Shown here one piece after another: positions 11,595 through 24,209 of a stretch of DNA of 64,000 bases; within the stretch, counting starts at the first letter, position 1, and the number at the start of each line of letters is the position of its first letter. The stretch is from the NCBI GenBank assembly GCA_002104985.1, contig MCGO01000204.1, forward strand, positions 1 through 64,000, read 5' to 3'. The stretch is from Rhizoclosmatium globosum. Taxonomy: Eukaryota > Chytridiomycota > Chytridiomycetes > Chytridiales > Chytriomycetaceae. Made by a program: the position numbers and the translations under genes. Below the pieces are notes generated by a model. The model had not been told where the DNA came from and ran no database searches. It saw only the letters and a list, made by a program, of their open reading frames with translations.

Positions 11595-14500
11595 TTAATG
11601 AGATACACTTTCGATCGCGACGTCGATATCCAACTCTCCAAACTTCTTTCCAGCCATTTGCTTCAGCAACGCAGCCATTTCAGGTCCAGTCTCATTCACT
11701 AAGTCAGTGAACAACGAGTCCGCATTCTGCAGAAGATTGGCAGGGGTGTCAAACTCTGAAACTTCGCCATCCTTCAGAACAAGTACACGATCGTAGTCGA
11801 TGATGGTCAAAAGTCGATGGGCCACACACAAAATCGTGGAGCTGGAGAAAGACGATCGTAGAGCCTTTTGGATGGCTGCATCTGTCTTGATATCGACACT
11901 TGCAGTGGCTTCATCAATCAATAGAATTTTGGGTTTCAAAAGCATTGCTCGTGCCAAACAAAGAAGCTGGCGTTGGCCAACAGATAAGTTTTCACCATTT
12001 TCTTGAACTGGTGCTTCCAGCTTTTCATCCAAAGATGAGACATAATCCTTGAGACTTGCATGATCCAAAACTGTCCAAACAGCATTATCATCGTGTCTGT
12101 TCAATGGATCAATATTGGAGCGAATGGTTCCTTGGAAGAGAATTGGCGCTTGCGGGATGATGGATAAACTTGTTCTCAACTGTCGCAAACCAACCGTTGT
12201 CAGGTCTACACCATCAATACTAATTGCACCATCGCTCAACTCAACCAAACGATAAAGAGCCGAAATAATGGACGATTTACCGGCACCAGTCCTGCGGTAA
12301 CAATTAGACCAACTTGTGCATCAATTGAATACAAACCTTCCAACAATACCAATTTTCTCTCCACCCCTTACTTCCAGGGTCAAATTTTTGAGAACAGGAG
12401 GTAAATCAGGGCGGTATCGCATTTCAGCTTTGTTGAAAGAAATTGAACCAGCTTCAGGCCAGGATTCACGTGGTAAGGGTAAGTCCATAGCTGCTTCTGA
12501 TGGAATATTTGTGTGGTAGTGATCCAATCGTTCAACACTATTCATTCGACCTTCGCCTTCAGAAAGAAGGTGCATGAGAATATTGATCGAAAAGGCAAGG
12601 TTCAGGGTGTAACCAATGGAAAGTCCCAACAAGTATGGAGAGATGTTGAAACCAACTCCCATAGTAGAAACAGCAAGACAAATAATAGCAACAAAGAGTT
12701 CAGCCTAATATCAGATTAGTATTTTCTTTTAGACTATCGACAAAGTCTTACTCTCATAGAAACCCAAATACTGACAAAGTATCTCAAAATAGTAGGACGG
12801 TTAACTTCATCAATGAGATTCTCGTTAACGCGAAGGAAATTGCTGTTAACTTGGAAAGCGCGAATAACTGGTAAGCCATTGAAAGACTCGGCACAGTTAG
12901 CAAAGAAAGGAGATCGAGACAAGTTCTCCAGACGCTTCAACTCGCGGGAAGCGTTACGGTAGAAGCGCTGAATGTAATAGTAGATTGGGAGTACCAAAAC
13001 AACGACAATCAATACGGTCGGAACTGCATACGCAATGAGACCAACAATACAAAGAATTCCAGCAATGAGGTTCAATACACCACGAAGATTCATCACAAGC
13101 CATCTGTCACATTCAGCAACATCTCGAGAGAAACGGTTGATGATTCGACCAAGCGGGTTTGTGTCAAAGAATGTCATTGGTGCACGTCCAATACTTCTCA
13201 AAGCATTAGAATGAAGATTTTTGGCTCCAGTAATTCCAGCATAGGCAACAATTGTCGAAAGCATCACTGATATTTCGATTAGTTATGAAGACACAAGTCA
13301 ATCGACAAACCTGTAACTAAAGCTTGGAAAATACCAAACGCCGCGTAGATACCAATATACGTATTGTTTTCCAAGTTGAAACTATCTTCTGACCACCAGA
13401 TAAGCCAGTAATCACCGACAAGACGAGCAATGTTAATAAGGGAAGCGACTATCAAAATTCCGATCCAAGGCCATATTCCACCGGATAACCTGATGTAAGT
13501 TTTGTAGTGGTACAGGGTCACCGCGCCTTCAAGTCTCTCCTCTTCCATCATCACAGTTTTTGGAGCCGTGGCAGCATCCTCGACAACAACTTTAGCTTCG
13601 ACTTTTTTGGCAGTCTTTGTAGCCACTTTTGACTCCTTTGAGTCCTTTTCAGAAGCTTGAATACCATACTCGTTTACAAGTTTTGAAAGGCCACCTCCAT
13701 TCAACATCAATTCGCTATAAGATCCAATCTCAAGGACCTGTCCATTTTCCATGTATACAATCATATCAACTTTTGACAACAAGTTGAGCTGATGAGTCAC
13801 AAGAACTACGGTTTTGCCAACACAGTGCTCCTTAATTCCGACTTCAAAAATGTGGCGACCAACATGGGCGTCGACTGCCGCAAGTGGATCGTCCAAGAGT
13901 AAGATATCCGCGTCAGAATACATGGTTCTAGCCAAGTTGACTCGTGCCACTTGTCCTCCTGACAGTTGAACACCACGCTCTCCAACTTCCGTCAGTTCGC
14001 CGTTGGGGAAGTTTTGAATATCCTTGTCAAGGGAGCAGGCTCTGATCACAGCATCATATCGCTGTCGATCCATAGGCGCACCAAACAAAACGTTGGCTTG
14101 CAAGGTCGAATTTTGAAGCCAACCTTGCTGGGAAGCGTACGCAATTCGTCCATTCAAAGCATGTGCACCTCCCACACTCTTCATCTCGCCGAGCAGAGCT
14201 TGAACCAAGGAGGATTTACCAGCTCCAACAGGGCCAACGATCGCACAAAGAGTTCCTTTAGGGATTTGAAGTGTAACATTTTTCAAGAAAGCTGCTTTTT
14301 GGGTCTCCAAAGTAATAGCAGAATCAGCCACAATAAAAGGCTTCTTTTCATTTGAAGAGCTTCCGTGGCCATCATCTTCGCGAGGTCCAGTCCATTCGTC
14401 CCAAAGGAATGAGGCATTTTCACAAACAATCGCTGCATTGCTCGCTGCAGCCAACTTGCTGATTTCAAGTAAATTCGAGTCATCCACTTCTGGGCATGAG

Positions 14501-15820
14501 AAGAAAGCAGCAAATCTCGTCAAAGATACATTGGCTTCAATCAGTGCTTGGACTTTTTCGGGGAGTTCCATCATCGGCCCTCGCAACAATCCAATAAGTG
14601 ATAAAGCAGGGAAAATAATATCAGCGGTCAAAGCGTGCCCGGTTGCAGAATATACCGAGAAAGATACGATACAAACAAAGGCTGGGATAACATAAATCAT
14701 GGAGTAGAACGTTGCGGCAAGAATAACCTCAATGAAGATGTTTCGGAGTTCCTCATTACGTTCTTTTTCAATTTTCTCGATGAAAGAATCTTCCCACGAG
14801 AAGAGTTTGATGATTTTCATTCCAGAAAGCATCTCTGTAGTGTGGCGCACACGCAAATCAGAGTGTTTCATCGCAAGCATGTCGTACTTGAAGATGAGCT
14901 GCATCACGTATGATTGAGAGATTGAAATAGCAATGAGGACTGCGATTCCAACGGCACCGCCAACTCCAAGTAAATAAATGATAAGTGCAGACATGACAGT
15001 AACTTGGATTGGAATCAACCATGCCGAGTGAATTCCGTATCCAACCATCTCAATCATTCCCGCATCAGTTGAAAGCATGTTCATGATACGACCTATTTGT
15101 GGCCGACTAAGTTGATTGTAATACAAATGAATGTGCTCTCACCAGTCGAATACTCCTGCTTACTTACAGCAGACATCAACAAACTCTTACGGAAGACTGT
15201 CGAATAGAACGCAGTTCGCATGGCCAAAGCAACCTTGATTTCATTCTTGGTTCGTGAATTGTTGCACAAACTAGCAACAACCTGACACACAAACATGAGA
15301 ACACAGAGTCCCAATGCAGTGCTCTTGTTTCCAGCAGTCACTTGGTTCAAGACTTGCTGCAAAATCATGGGACTTGCGATCGAAAAGCTTGTACCGAAAA
15401 CGCCCCACAGCGCTCCAATGATCCAATACTTTTTAAACATTTCCAAGAGTGTGAGGAGTGCACTCTTTTTGATGGCTGCTGGCAAGCCGTCGGGGATACT
15501 GTTTGCGTTGAGTGCGATGGTAGGGTGTTCAGCAGCCCACTTCGCTTTGGTGTCCTGCAAGCGATTGTACATAATATCTCCCAGTCTGTTTGCAGTAAAC
15601 TCTGGTTCCATGTCGAAGAGGTCCTATTGAGGGGGTTAGGAAAAGTGATAGCGGAAACAAGCTACCTAATTAACAGGCACTTTACCTCTTGTTGCAATGG
15701 ACGGCGGGATGCCAGGCGCATGAATCTAGTGAGCCATTCGAGGACTAGTTTACTGGCGGGATTGGCAGTAACTTCGCCGCAAGGGCCGCCAGTGATCTCG
15801 GCTTTAGACGGGATGGCCAT
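11595..15820 (-). CDS. ABC transporter, subfamily C (MRP/multidrug-resistance-associated type)
   Basis: Six exons (15820..15686, 15623..15143, 15092..13311, 13266..12752, 12704..12337, 12291..11595) give 1325 residues. The order is a short N-terminus, membrane domain 1, NBD1, a charged linker, membrane domain 2, NBD2: the short ABCC form without TMD0. NBD1 has Walker A GPVGAGKSS, signature LSGGQ and Walker B ILLLDDP. The Asp in place of the catalytic Glu is the usual degenerate ABCC site. NBD2 has Walker A GRTGAGKSS (split by the last intron), LSVGQ and ILLIDEATASVD with the catalytic Glu. The family exports organic anions and glutathione, glucuronide or metal conjugates from plasma or vacuolar membranes. 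The actual substrate cannot be read from sequence. The linker carries a Lys/Ser-rich patch that could be phosphorylated. Confidence 0.93.
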
Positions 15821-16080
15821 CCGGAAAACTTTTTGATCCTTCCGTCAGTGGCGGCTTTGTTATTTATTATCACTTCACAGAAAAAAGATGAGAAATGAGT
15901 GATTATGTCTCTTAATCTTTAATCTATTCGTTGTTACTCCACTTGCTGTACATTAATTTTAAGTTGGACGTCTTCTCCTTTCTCATCTATCTTGGGCTTT
16001 CTGTGCCACAGCTCACTATGAAAACAAAACGAGGGTACAATAAAACAAATGATTATATTTGGCATGTAAGTAAGTTTACA

Positions 16081-19000
16081 TCAAAGCTCAAACTCCGCAC
16101 CACCGGCTTCATACATCGCTGTATCATGACCAGGCTCTGGGGATGACTGGAAACTGGGCTCCTGATACCCATCGGCATGATGCTTCTTGTGTTTCTTGTG
16201 CTTCTTTGATTTCTTCTGTGAGACATCTCCCACAAGACTTTGTGCAAGACTCATCAGAGCCGCAAGGTCTGGTTGAGCACCTTCGTCCTCGTGGTGACTT
16301 GATTTCTTGTGCTTTTTCTTTTTTTTGTGTTGAACAGCGGCCAAATCCATTATTCCAGCGAGGAGAGCTTCTTGTTGGAGGGCAAGGTGCTGCTGTTCAA
16401 TACCTTCAACTTCCTCTGCGCCGTCATCATGTGAATGCTTCTTCTTGTGCTTCTTCTTCTTTTTCTCAACTAAACAAAACAGTTAGCGAATGAGAAAGTT
16501 TGCTCTATATGAACTCACTGAGAATTCCTTCTGGAGTAAACTCGATTTCTTCGTCATCATCACCACTTCCGTGCCCCTTCTTTTTAGACCGCTTTCGTTT
16601 CACACCTGCAACAACTTGACTAATTTCGTCCTGTAACAGTCGAATTTGCTCGTAGGTATCGACTACATCCGACGTAACAGGCGCAGGTATTGGTGCAGGA
16701 ACCGGTACCGGTGCTGGAACAGGAGCGATGGGAATAGATGTTGACGCCTTTGCTCGCGATCGCTTTGCAGGAGCAGGGTTGTATGGAATGACGTCGTCGT
16801 CCATATCATCAAACTCAGAGTCTCCGTCATCATTAGCCTTCTTTGCTGTCGTAGGTCGTCGACTTCCACCGCTACCTCGTTTTTTGTTTGGTTCCAAGAC
16901 ACAATCGCACAAAGCATAGAATCTCTTCATGGCGACAGCTTCTTTCATCCAGAAACGGTCATCCAATCGACCCGGTTGAAGAGCCGGACCTTCTCGCGTT
17001 TGCAAATAGTGGGCATAGATGGCCTTGAAGGGAAGGGTATCATCTGTAACTTGGTCAGACCACGAATTGTTTAATGCCGGTTCTCACCTTCAACATACAA
17101 GTCTCCACGATTGAGACCCCATTTCGCAATTCCAATCAAATAAGCCTTGTCGTGTTCTGTAGACCACCATTCTGGAAGACCAGCGCGTCCAATTGTACGC
17201 AGAGCCAAAATACTGGTATCAAGCTGAAGTAACTAATTAGCTTTAAGAATTCACATCTTTTTCAAAAACTCACATAAGGACTGTTAATAATCTCTTCACG
17301 CAGTTTAGTCATTGATTCCACACGCTTAATCAACTTCTTGGCTTTATCGATGGTGATGAAATCCAGTTCCGCAGCTGTCAAAGGAGGTTTTCCAGGGGTC
17401 CGATGAACAACTTCACGACAAAGTTCCATCAACTTTCCAAAGTACTCCTCCAAAACTTCCGGAGCCTTTTTGAGCTGGGAAATCTCTTTGAACATTGTCC
17501 AGTCACGAACTCCCGACTGGTTGGATTCAACACCATAAGAGGACAAGGTTCTGTAAAACTCTAGTCGATCTCTTTTGGTCAGCTCTCGCTCTTTCAGCTT
17601 GATACGCTCGTCTTCCTTCTCCTGCTTTGCTTTGGCGAGTTCTTCAAGCTTTTTACGCTTCTCTTCTTCACGAGCAACTGTAATTTGATTTCTGAGATAG
17701 GCTGCAATAATTTTACGGATACGAAGACCCAAGTCACTGGCTGAGGGAAGCAAGTCCAATCTGACAGTTGGGCCTCCGGCTTTTCCTTCTTCTCCGTCCA
17801 TATCATCCACTTCGCCCATATCAACGTCAGGTTTACCCTCAACAGCGACTGGAGGAGCAGAAGCTTCAGGGGCACCAGTTGGACTCGAGCTAGATCCGTT
17901 GACAGAAGCTCCAGCTTCTGCTTTTACAGAGGTATCGACAGCCAGAGGCGCAGTTGTCAGAGAAGGCAGAGGATTCTCGGCATCCAAGGCGGAAAGCCGT
18001 GCGGCAAACACCAACGTTGGATCAGATGCAATTTGGGCATATTTTCCGTATCCATGCGTCAGAGTTCCAATCAGCAAGTCTCGATCTTCGTCTTCACCCC
18101 ACCATGGTGTAAGTGGAGCTCCTAGAATCATTGGCATTTTCGATTGTGGGTTCGGGTTAATTTTCTCTCTGATGTTGTAAAGCTGTGGCAGTGTCAGCAA
18201 AATTCAACTGGAAAATAATAAGTCCCTACCATTTGGATTCTAAGCAACAAGTTCTTGGCTTTTCTCGCATAGTAATCGTGGTGCTCCTTAGCTGCTTCCA
18301 AGAAACAAGATCGGTATTCAGCAATCTACACCGCTATTAAATATCTTCATAAAACCTTGTAAAACCGAACCTGTCGTTTTGTCGCCCCAGTATATGGAAC
18401 AGACAAATCGGCTGTCGCAATATCTGGAATGTCATCCAATGCAAACCAGGCCTTGACATCTTCAACAACATCAGGCTCTACAGAGTTCGTGCTCAGAACA
18501 AACTGAACAATAGACTGCACACAGGCCTGGAAACATCAGGCTTTTAGAAAATACCAATACTCTTGTCAAACACAAACCTTGCAATCGTTCACACTGCGAC
18601 CACGACAGATGTCAATGTATCGGTCCCACCGAGAATATCCAAACGTCATCATACAACGCTCCAACCGAATACGATCAGCTTGCGACCAAATACGCGGCGC
18701 GTTTCCATCTCTACGACGTTGACCATCAGCAGTAGCTATCACAAAACGTTAACCACCAACTATACACTCCACAAGAGAAAAAACCACTTACGTTCAAAGC
18801 TGTCATCTCCAAGATCTCCTGTAAATTCTTCTCCAGTAAGCTGGTCTCCAAACCTCTGTACCTGCTTTCGCTGACGAACAGAGTCAAGAATCAATTCAGG
18901 CCCATCAGCAACGTCAACAATATTGAGCTCAGCCCGCTTGGCGACTTTATCCCAGAATTGTGGGTCATTGATATCAACCATTTCTAATTGTATAAACGAT

Positions 19001-22000
19001 TAGAACTTTGAAACTAACCGAAGCCTTCAGTTACATACCTTCGGATGTAGCAAAAGTAGCCTTCGAGAAAATTGAACTCTTCTCCGCAGGATTGTCATGC
19101 CGAATAACTTGCGTACGACGTGTAAGAATCTGATCAATGTCTTCCTCACAGAAATCGTTCCTACAAGTACCAAAGTATCAACACCCCACTATCTTTCACA
19201 CCATGTCTATCAAATACTTACGAAGCCTGATCATCCATGAACGCCGCATACGCACCCTTCTTCAACAAATCCTCAATCTCAGTCTTTGACATTCCCGAAA
19301 CTTTCTTCCCATCAGACTCTCCATCTTGAGATCCATAGGCAGACTGCGCGTCCATCCGCTGCAAGACAGCTTTATCAAGTCCAAGCTTCATACTCGCTTT
19401 ATCAAACATTTCCCGTTCATACGTGTTTCGTGTGATCAAACGGTAAATCAGGACAGGCTTCTTTTGTCCGATACGGTGCACACGACTTTGTGCTTGCAAG
19501 TCGTTCTGAGGGTTCCAATCACTGTCAAAGATAATGACAGTGTCTGCGGCAGTCAAGTTGATTCCGACACCTCCTGCACGGGTACAGAGAAGGAAAATGA
19601 AGGTTTCACAACCAGGTGCTGAGAACCGATCAATGGCAGCTTGACGCAAGTCTCCTCGAACTCCACCATCGATTCGTTCGTATCCCCACTGTTGACCACG
19701 AAGGTAATCTTGAATGAGGTCCAAGCATCGCGTCATTTGGGAGAAGATGAGGACTTTGTGTCCACCTTGTTTGAGTTTACGCAGGAGCTTGTCAATCAGC
19801 ACCATCTTTCCACTCGCTTGAACAAGAGCGCTGAATTGCTTCTCAGGGGTATCAGCATTATATTCCTGAATGATAGCATCTTCTGCTCCATTGAGTAGGA
19901 AAGGATGGATACAACACTTTCTCAGCTCCATCATAGCCTATTTCCACAATTATCAACAAACATTCTCTTTCAAAAAATAAAGAGAACTTACATTGATCAA
20001 GTTTGGCATATTGCTTCTCTTATCAGCACCTTGCTTGAGCCACGTAAAGTTCCGCTCCAAAATAGATTTGTACCACTTCTTCTGCATCGTTGTCAGCTCA
20101 CTAAACGTAATGATGTCAGAATACCAAAAACTCAAAAGCCAGTGACTTACACTTCAATAATCGTCTCCTCCTTCATAGGAATACTCTTTTCGACATCTTC
20201 CTTCAACCGACGCAACATCAACGGTTTCAACAAAGCCTGCAACTTCTCGACATCTCCAGCAGTCGCCAAGCTACCATAATCACGCTGGAAATCTCTTTCG
20301 CTTGTGAATTTCTCTGGCTGCAAAAAGTTGAGAAGCGCCCAGAGTTCATCCAGCGAGTTTTGTAGTGGAGTTCCTGTAAGAAGAACACGGTGTTCCATCT
20401 TGTACTGTTTCAAGACTTCTGAGATTTTGGATGCCTTGTTCTTGAGTTTGTGAGCTTCGTCAAGAACGCAACATCGCCAGTTGATTGGCTTGAGTTGAGC
20501 CACTGAGAATTCAACGCATCAGAACCTGTTTTCATTCACAGGGCCAAGAAAAAAAAAATCAACTCACTTCCACTCATGGCCATTTCGTACGTTGTCAAAA
20601 CGACATCAACCTTGTAAATATCAGGAATGGTGTCATGGTTGCTCTGTAACAAAAAACACGTACAATAATCAGCGCCCCGATCATTCAAAATATCAAAGAA
20701 AAGAACTCACATCGCGATAATAAAACTCAGTCTCAACAATCAAATTCCTTGATGTCTCACGACCATGGTATACAATAACATTCATGTCACTCCATCGCTG
20801 AATTTCACGCTCCCAGTTTCCAATAGTAGACAGAGGCGCAATGACAAGGAACGGGCCTTTGACTTTACATCGGGTATGCAAGTAATCCAAGAACACTGTA
20901 GATTGCACTGTTTTACCGAGACCCATTTCGTCAGCCAAAATTGAATTTTGTGAGTGGTACCAGCTAGTATAAAACACGTAAGTCAAAAATGAGCGGAGGA
21001 CATTGAAAAAACCTACCAGAACAAGAGCCAATTCAATCCTTCCAGTTGGTAAGCACGCAACTGCATATCATTTTTGTAGACTGGACTTTCATCCATCTTG
21101 CTCCACTCTCGTGGAGACGGACGCTTCCCTTCATTCTGGAAACTACGGTACTTTTCGGGGTTGACTTCTTTTCGATCCATAAATTCGAGAATCTTTGTTG
21201 CATCAAGCTAGAAACAAGTTCTTTGTTAATACCGAGCATATTCAATGACCTTAAGTAAACAACACACCTCCTCAACGACACTCCCTTCCTCCCATGTTGA
21301 AGAATCATAGGTCTGGCCAACCCACTTGACCAAATAATGCACTTCGCCATTCATTTCACCATCGTCAATAATACGGTCAATCAGTTTGAAGGAAGGGTTG
21401 AATGGTTCGTCTTCACTCCAGTGGATTTCCCAAAGAGGTTTCTGGAGAAACTTGATCAATCTTTGCTTGGAGTTTCGATCGGCGTCGATTTCAGAGCGAG
21501 GAAGCCATTCGGAGTGGATATAAGCCATGTTCTATGGTTGAGTTGTGTGAATTGAGTGTAAGTGGTGATGCAATGGATAAGCTTCGCTACGCATTTGTTG
21601 GCGTTGCATATGTACCTTGTACTTCACGAGGACTTCCTCAAAGCCAGTCTCTTCATTAACACGAAAGGACAGGAACTTGTCGATTCCATGAGACTTGTCA
21701 CCCAAAGGAATCTTTACAACTTCATATGGAACAGTCTTGTGGTCAGATTTCGGCTTTCTGTGGGAAGTGAGTTTGTCTGAGGACGCGTATTTGTCTTGGT
21801 ATGCGGCAGAAGTCTTCCCCTTCTTGCCCTTCTTGGCTTTAGGAGCAAAGGCCGCCGCTTTTTTCTTTCCCTTCTTTGAGAAGTCCTCGTCGTCATCATC
21901 ATTGTCGTTGTAGTCGTTATCAAGCTCATCGATTTCATCCTCCTCCTCATCCTCGAGTTGGTATTCCTGTTCATCATCTTCGAGTTCGTCCTTGAGCGAA

Positions 22001-22459
22001 TCAGAGTCAAACTGGCGCAAGGCAATTGAGTTAAATTCCGATATTCCGGACAAAAGAAAGTGAACGCGAACCTTTTGGGGCACAGGCGGCTTCATTTTGA
22101 GAGTAATTTTCGAAGGCAGCTGGAGCGGAGGAATAGCAGGAACAGAGAAGGTTGGGAGAGAGTTGCTGCTGAGCTGGTCCACGCGATCGTCTTCTTCGGA
22201 ACTGGACGAGTCCGAATCAACGATTGAATTGTGTGAAAGTGGGGACGAGTAGTCGAGACTGGATTTTGGAATTGGGATTGGACCGACCGAGTTAGTTAGT
22301 TTGTTGTTGGGATTAAGAGGTTGCTGGTGGGGGCTCCGCAACCACCACCGCCTCAAAGAAACCAAGGGCAACTCACGGGTGCTGCCTGCTCAAAGCCGAG
22401 GCAGAGGGACCGCCTTCGAGCATGTCAATCTCCTGTTCAGAGTCGGAGGAGGAGGCCAT
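16081..22459 (-). CDS. CHD-type chromatin remodeling ATPase, subfamily III-like (CHD6-9/Kismet)
   Basis: About 20 exons. The N-terminus is acidic ([11 protein letters not shown]), followed by tandem chromodomains (FEEVLVKYK joined to [11 protein letters not shown]; later [19 protein letters not shown]). The SNF2 motor has [13 protein letters not shown] (motif I), LDEAHKLKN (II), LLTGTPLQN (III) and, in the helicase C lobe, [20 protein letters not shown]. The stretches [35 protein letters not shown] and [11 protein letters not shown] resemble CHD6-9 rather than CHD1. So do the downstream [20 protein letters not shown] and a related [13 protein letters not shown] module. These enzymes slide nucleosomes at promoters and enhancers. 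The C-terminus is Lys-rich (repeated KKKHKK), probably nuclear-localising. A 60-nt intron (22071..22012) is in frame and would look coding if not removed. Outer limits are firm; not every internal junction was resolved. Confidence 0.9.
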
Positions 22460-23370
22460 GTACAGACTGAGTGAGTGAGAAGTAGTAGTAGTAGTAGTAG
22501 TATAATACAGAGTAGTGCTACTAGTTCGTAGGTGGTTTTGTAGTTTGCTGGTCAAACTAAGGCTCAGCAGATAGAGGACAAGCTAGGGTCGCAGCGCCTC
22601 CTGATTTGCTCTTTTTCTTTGCCCTCGAAGAGGAGGCCCCAAGAGAATGCGCATCTCAACAACCCGGAAAATTTGTTGACACCATCGACTCCCCCTTCAT
22701 CAATCATCTCACTCCCCTCCGGTGCTGCCCTAGCCCTAGTACTGTACATATACATATGAGTGTATTCTTCTATGGCCCTTCTCTCTGTTCCTAGTCCCCT
22801 TTTGCCCCGTTTCCTCCTCCCGAACCCTCCTTTCCCATCACTGAAAATTTGCACAAACAACCCTCCACAACAACACGTGTTTAGCTAGTGATTTTACAAA
22901 AGGGAAGGAGGAAGACGCCCTTAACGTCAAGTGTATCATCTTCAACTACTGCGTTAAAGAGTGGATAGCTCTTATGCCTTCGGTGCGAAAACTTGGCAGG
23001 GAAAAGATACAGTGGTCGTCAGGTCCAGAATCATCCAAATTACCCAAATATTGCACGTTATTTCAATAAAGTACAAATTAAAAATGGAATTCATCGTGAT
23101 GGGCTATGAGGCTGTTGAACGGCCTCTTCTCCTCCAAATCTTCACTCTCCTTACACTTCATGAAGAACCACCGCTTGCACCATAAAACCGACTAAGCGAA
23201 CGCCAGGATTCAAATATATGATAATGGAGAGGCGCCTTTCATTCAAAGCAACTATCTAAAAAGCCCTTCGATGGATTGGAAGAAAAACACAGACAAAGTG
23301 AAGCTGAATGGTTCGGCCAAAAGTTACTATTCATTATTATGACGCGCCAGGACTCCGTCTCTGTTTTAAT
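22460..23370. other. intergenic upstream of the CHD gene, no gene seen
   Basis: This begins with a short (TAG)n run in the CHD 5' region (about 22483..22501) and continues through AT-rich sequence. Small open frames exist on both strands but lack start context, splice support or recognisable sequence. I see no RNA gene. Confidence 0.55.
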
Positions 23371-23373
23371 TAC

Positions 23374-23410
23374 TGACAATTTTGTGTCAGAAACTGGAAC
23401 AAAATTGTCA
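23374..23410. repeat. 12-bp perfect inverted repeat with 13-nt spacer
   Basis: TGACAATTTTGT at 23374..23385 is followed after 13 nt by its exact reverse complement ACAAAATTGTCA at 23399..23410. It could be a regulatory dyad, an RNA hairpin or the remnant of a small mobile element. It lies just upstream of the 121-bp tandem repeat. Confidence 0.8.
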
Positions 23411-23507
23411 CATTTGTCAAGAATCAAGAAACATTGGGCTCAAAGGACACAGCCCCTCTTAATTCTCTCTCAAAAACAGGTCCAGTTCTCGGTTGTAATC
23501 TGGCAAA

Positions 23508-24030
23508 GATCCAAACGACACCGCGTGATCGTCGAATGGGGAGCTGTACTAACATCTTTATTCAACAGACGTCAAGGGCGAGGATTCCAACGACACCACG
23601 TGATCGTCGAAGGAAGAGCCTGGGCTGAGATCCAAACGACACCACGTGATCGTCGAATGGGGAGCTGTACTAACCTTTTTATTCAACAGACCTCAAGGGC
23701 GAGGATTCCAACGACACCACGTGATCGTCGAAGGAAGAGCCTGGGCTGAGATCCAAACGACACCACGTGATCGTCGAATGGGGAGCTGTACTAACCTTTT
23801 TATTCAACAGACCTCAAGGGCGAGGATTCCAACGACACCACGTGATCGTCGAAGGAAGAGCCTCAATTTCAATACTACCATGTAAGCTTTTATTTCCATT
23901 TTTTTTGGTTAGTGTATCTCTCTTAGGTCTTCAGGGGCGTCGATCCCAACGACACCACGTGATCGTCGAAGGAGGAGTCTGAGCTGAGATCCAAACGACA
24001 CCGCAAATGGTCGAATGGGGAGCTCTCGCA
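23508..24030. repeat. 121-bp tandem repeat containing paired CACGTG (E-box) dyads
   Basis: Units start at 23508, 23629 and 23750, each 121 bp, with a fourth partial and diverged copy from about 23920 to 24030. Every unit carries two copies of a 19-bp core, cgacaccacgtgatcgtcg, in two alternating contexts: one preceded by gatccaaa and followed by aatgggg, the other preceded by ggattcca and followed by aaggaag. Seven cores are intact or nearly so (two have CGCGTG or small changes) and one near 23993 is degraded. The core centres on the palindrome CACGTG, flanked by CGAC and GTCG. A period of 121 is not a multiple of three and frames shift between units, so this is unlikely to be protein coding. 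Confidence 0.9.
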
Positions 24031-24209
24031 GCCACATACATTCCCTTCCCATACTAACCCACTGCTTTGGATTCTATAAGTAGTCTGAATCCAAATTATT
24101 TTTTTGGATTCACATTACTTGTTGGAAACCTGAGTATTGGGTTAACTATGATATTCTTTTCTATTTCTTTCTGAGCAAAACTCAAATAAAACAATCTTTA
24201 TTCCACATC
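24031..24209. other. short intergenic region, 3' flank of RPC6
   Basis: AT-rich sequence with AATAAA-like signals on the minus strand. No gene or repeat was seen. Confidence 0.5.

Noticed and set aside
22012..22071. In-frame 20-residue segment in the CHD gene that looks coding
   Set aside because: It is bounded by GT and AG, is exactly 60 nt, holds a branch-point-like TTTAAC and would interrupt the acidic region; treated as an intron.
23276..23982. Overlapping plus-strand frames through the 121-bp repeat encoding RVIVEWGAV and DRRRKSLG repeats
   Set aside because: The period is not a multiple of three, so the same DNA is read in different frames along one protein; no conserved start or end.
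23508..24030. CRISPR-like regular repeats
   Set aside because: Units are contiguous copies without unique spacers, in a eukaryotic genome with introns; a plain tandem repeat.
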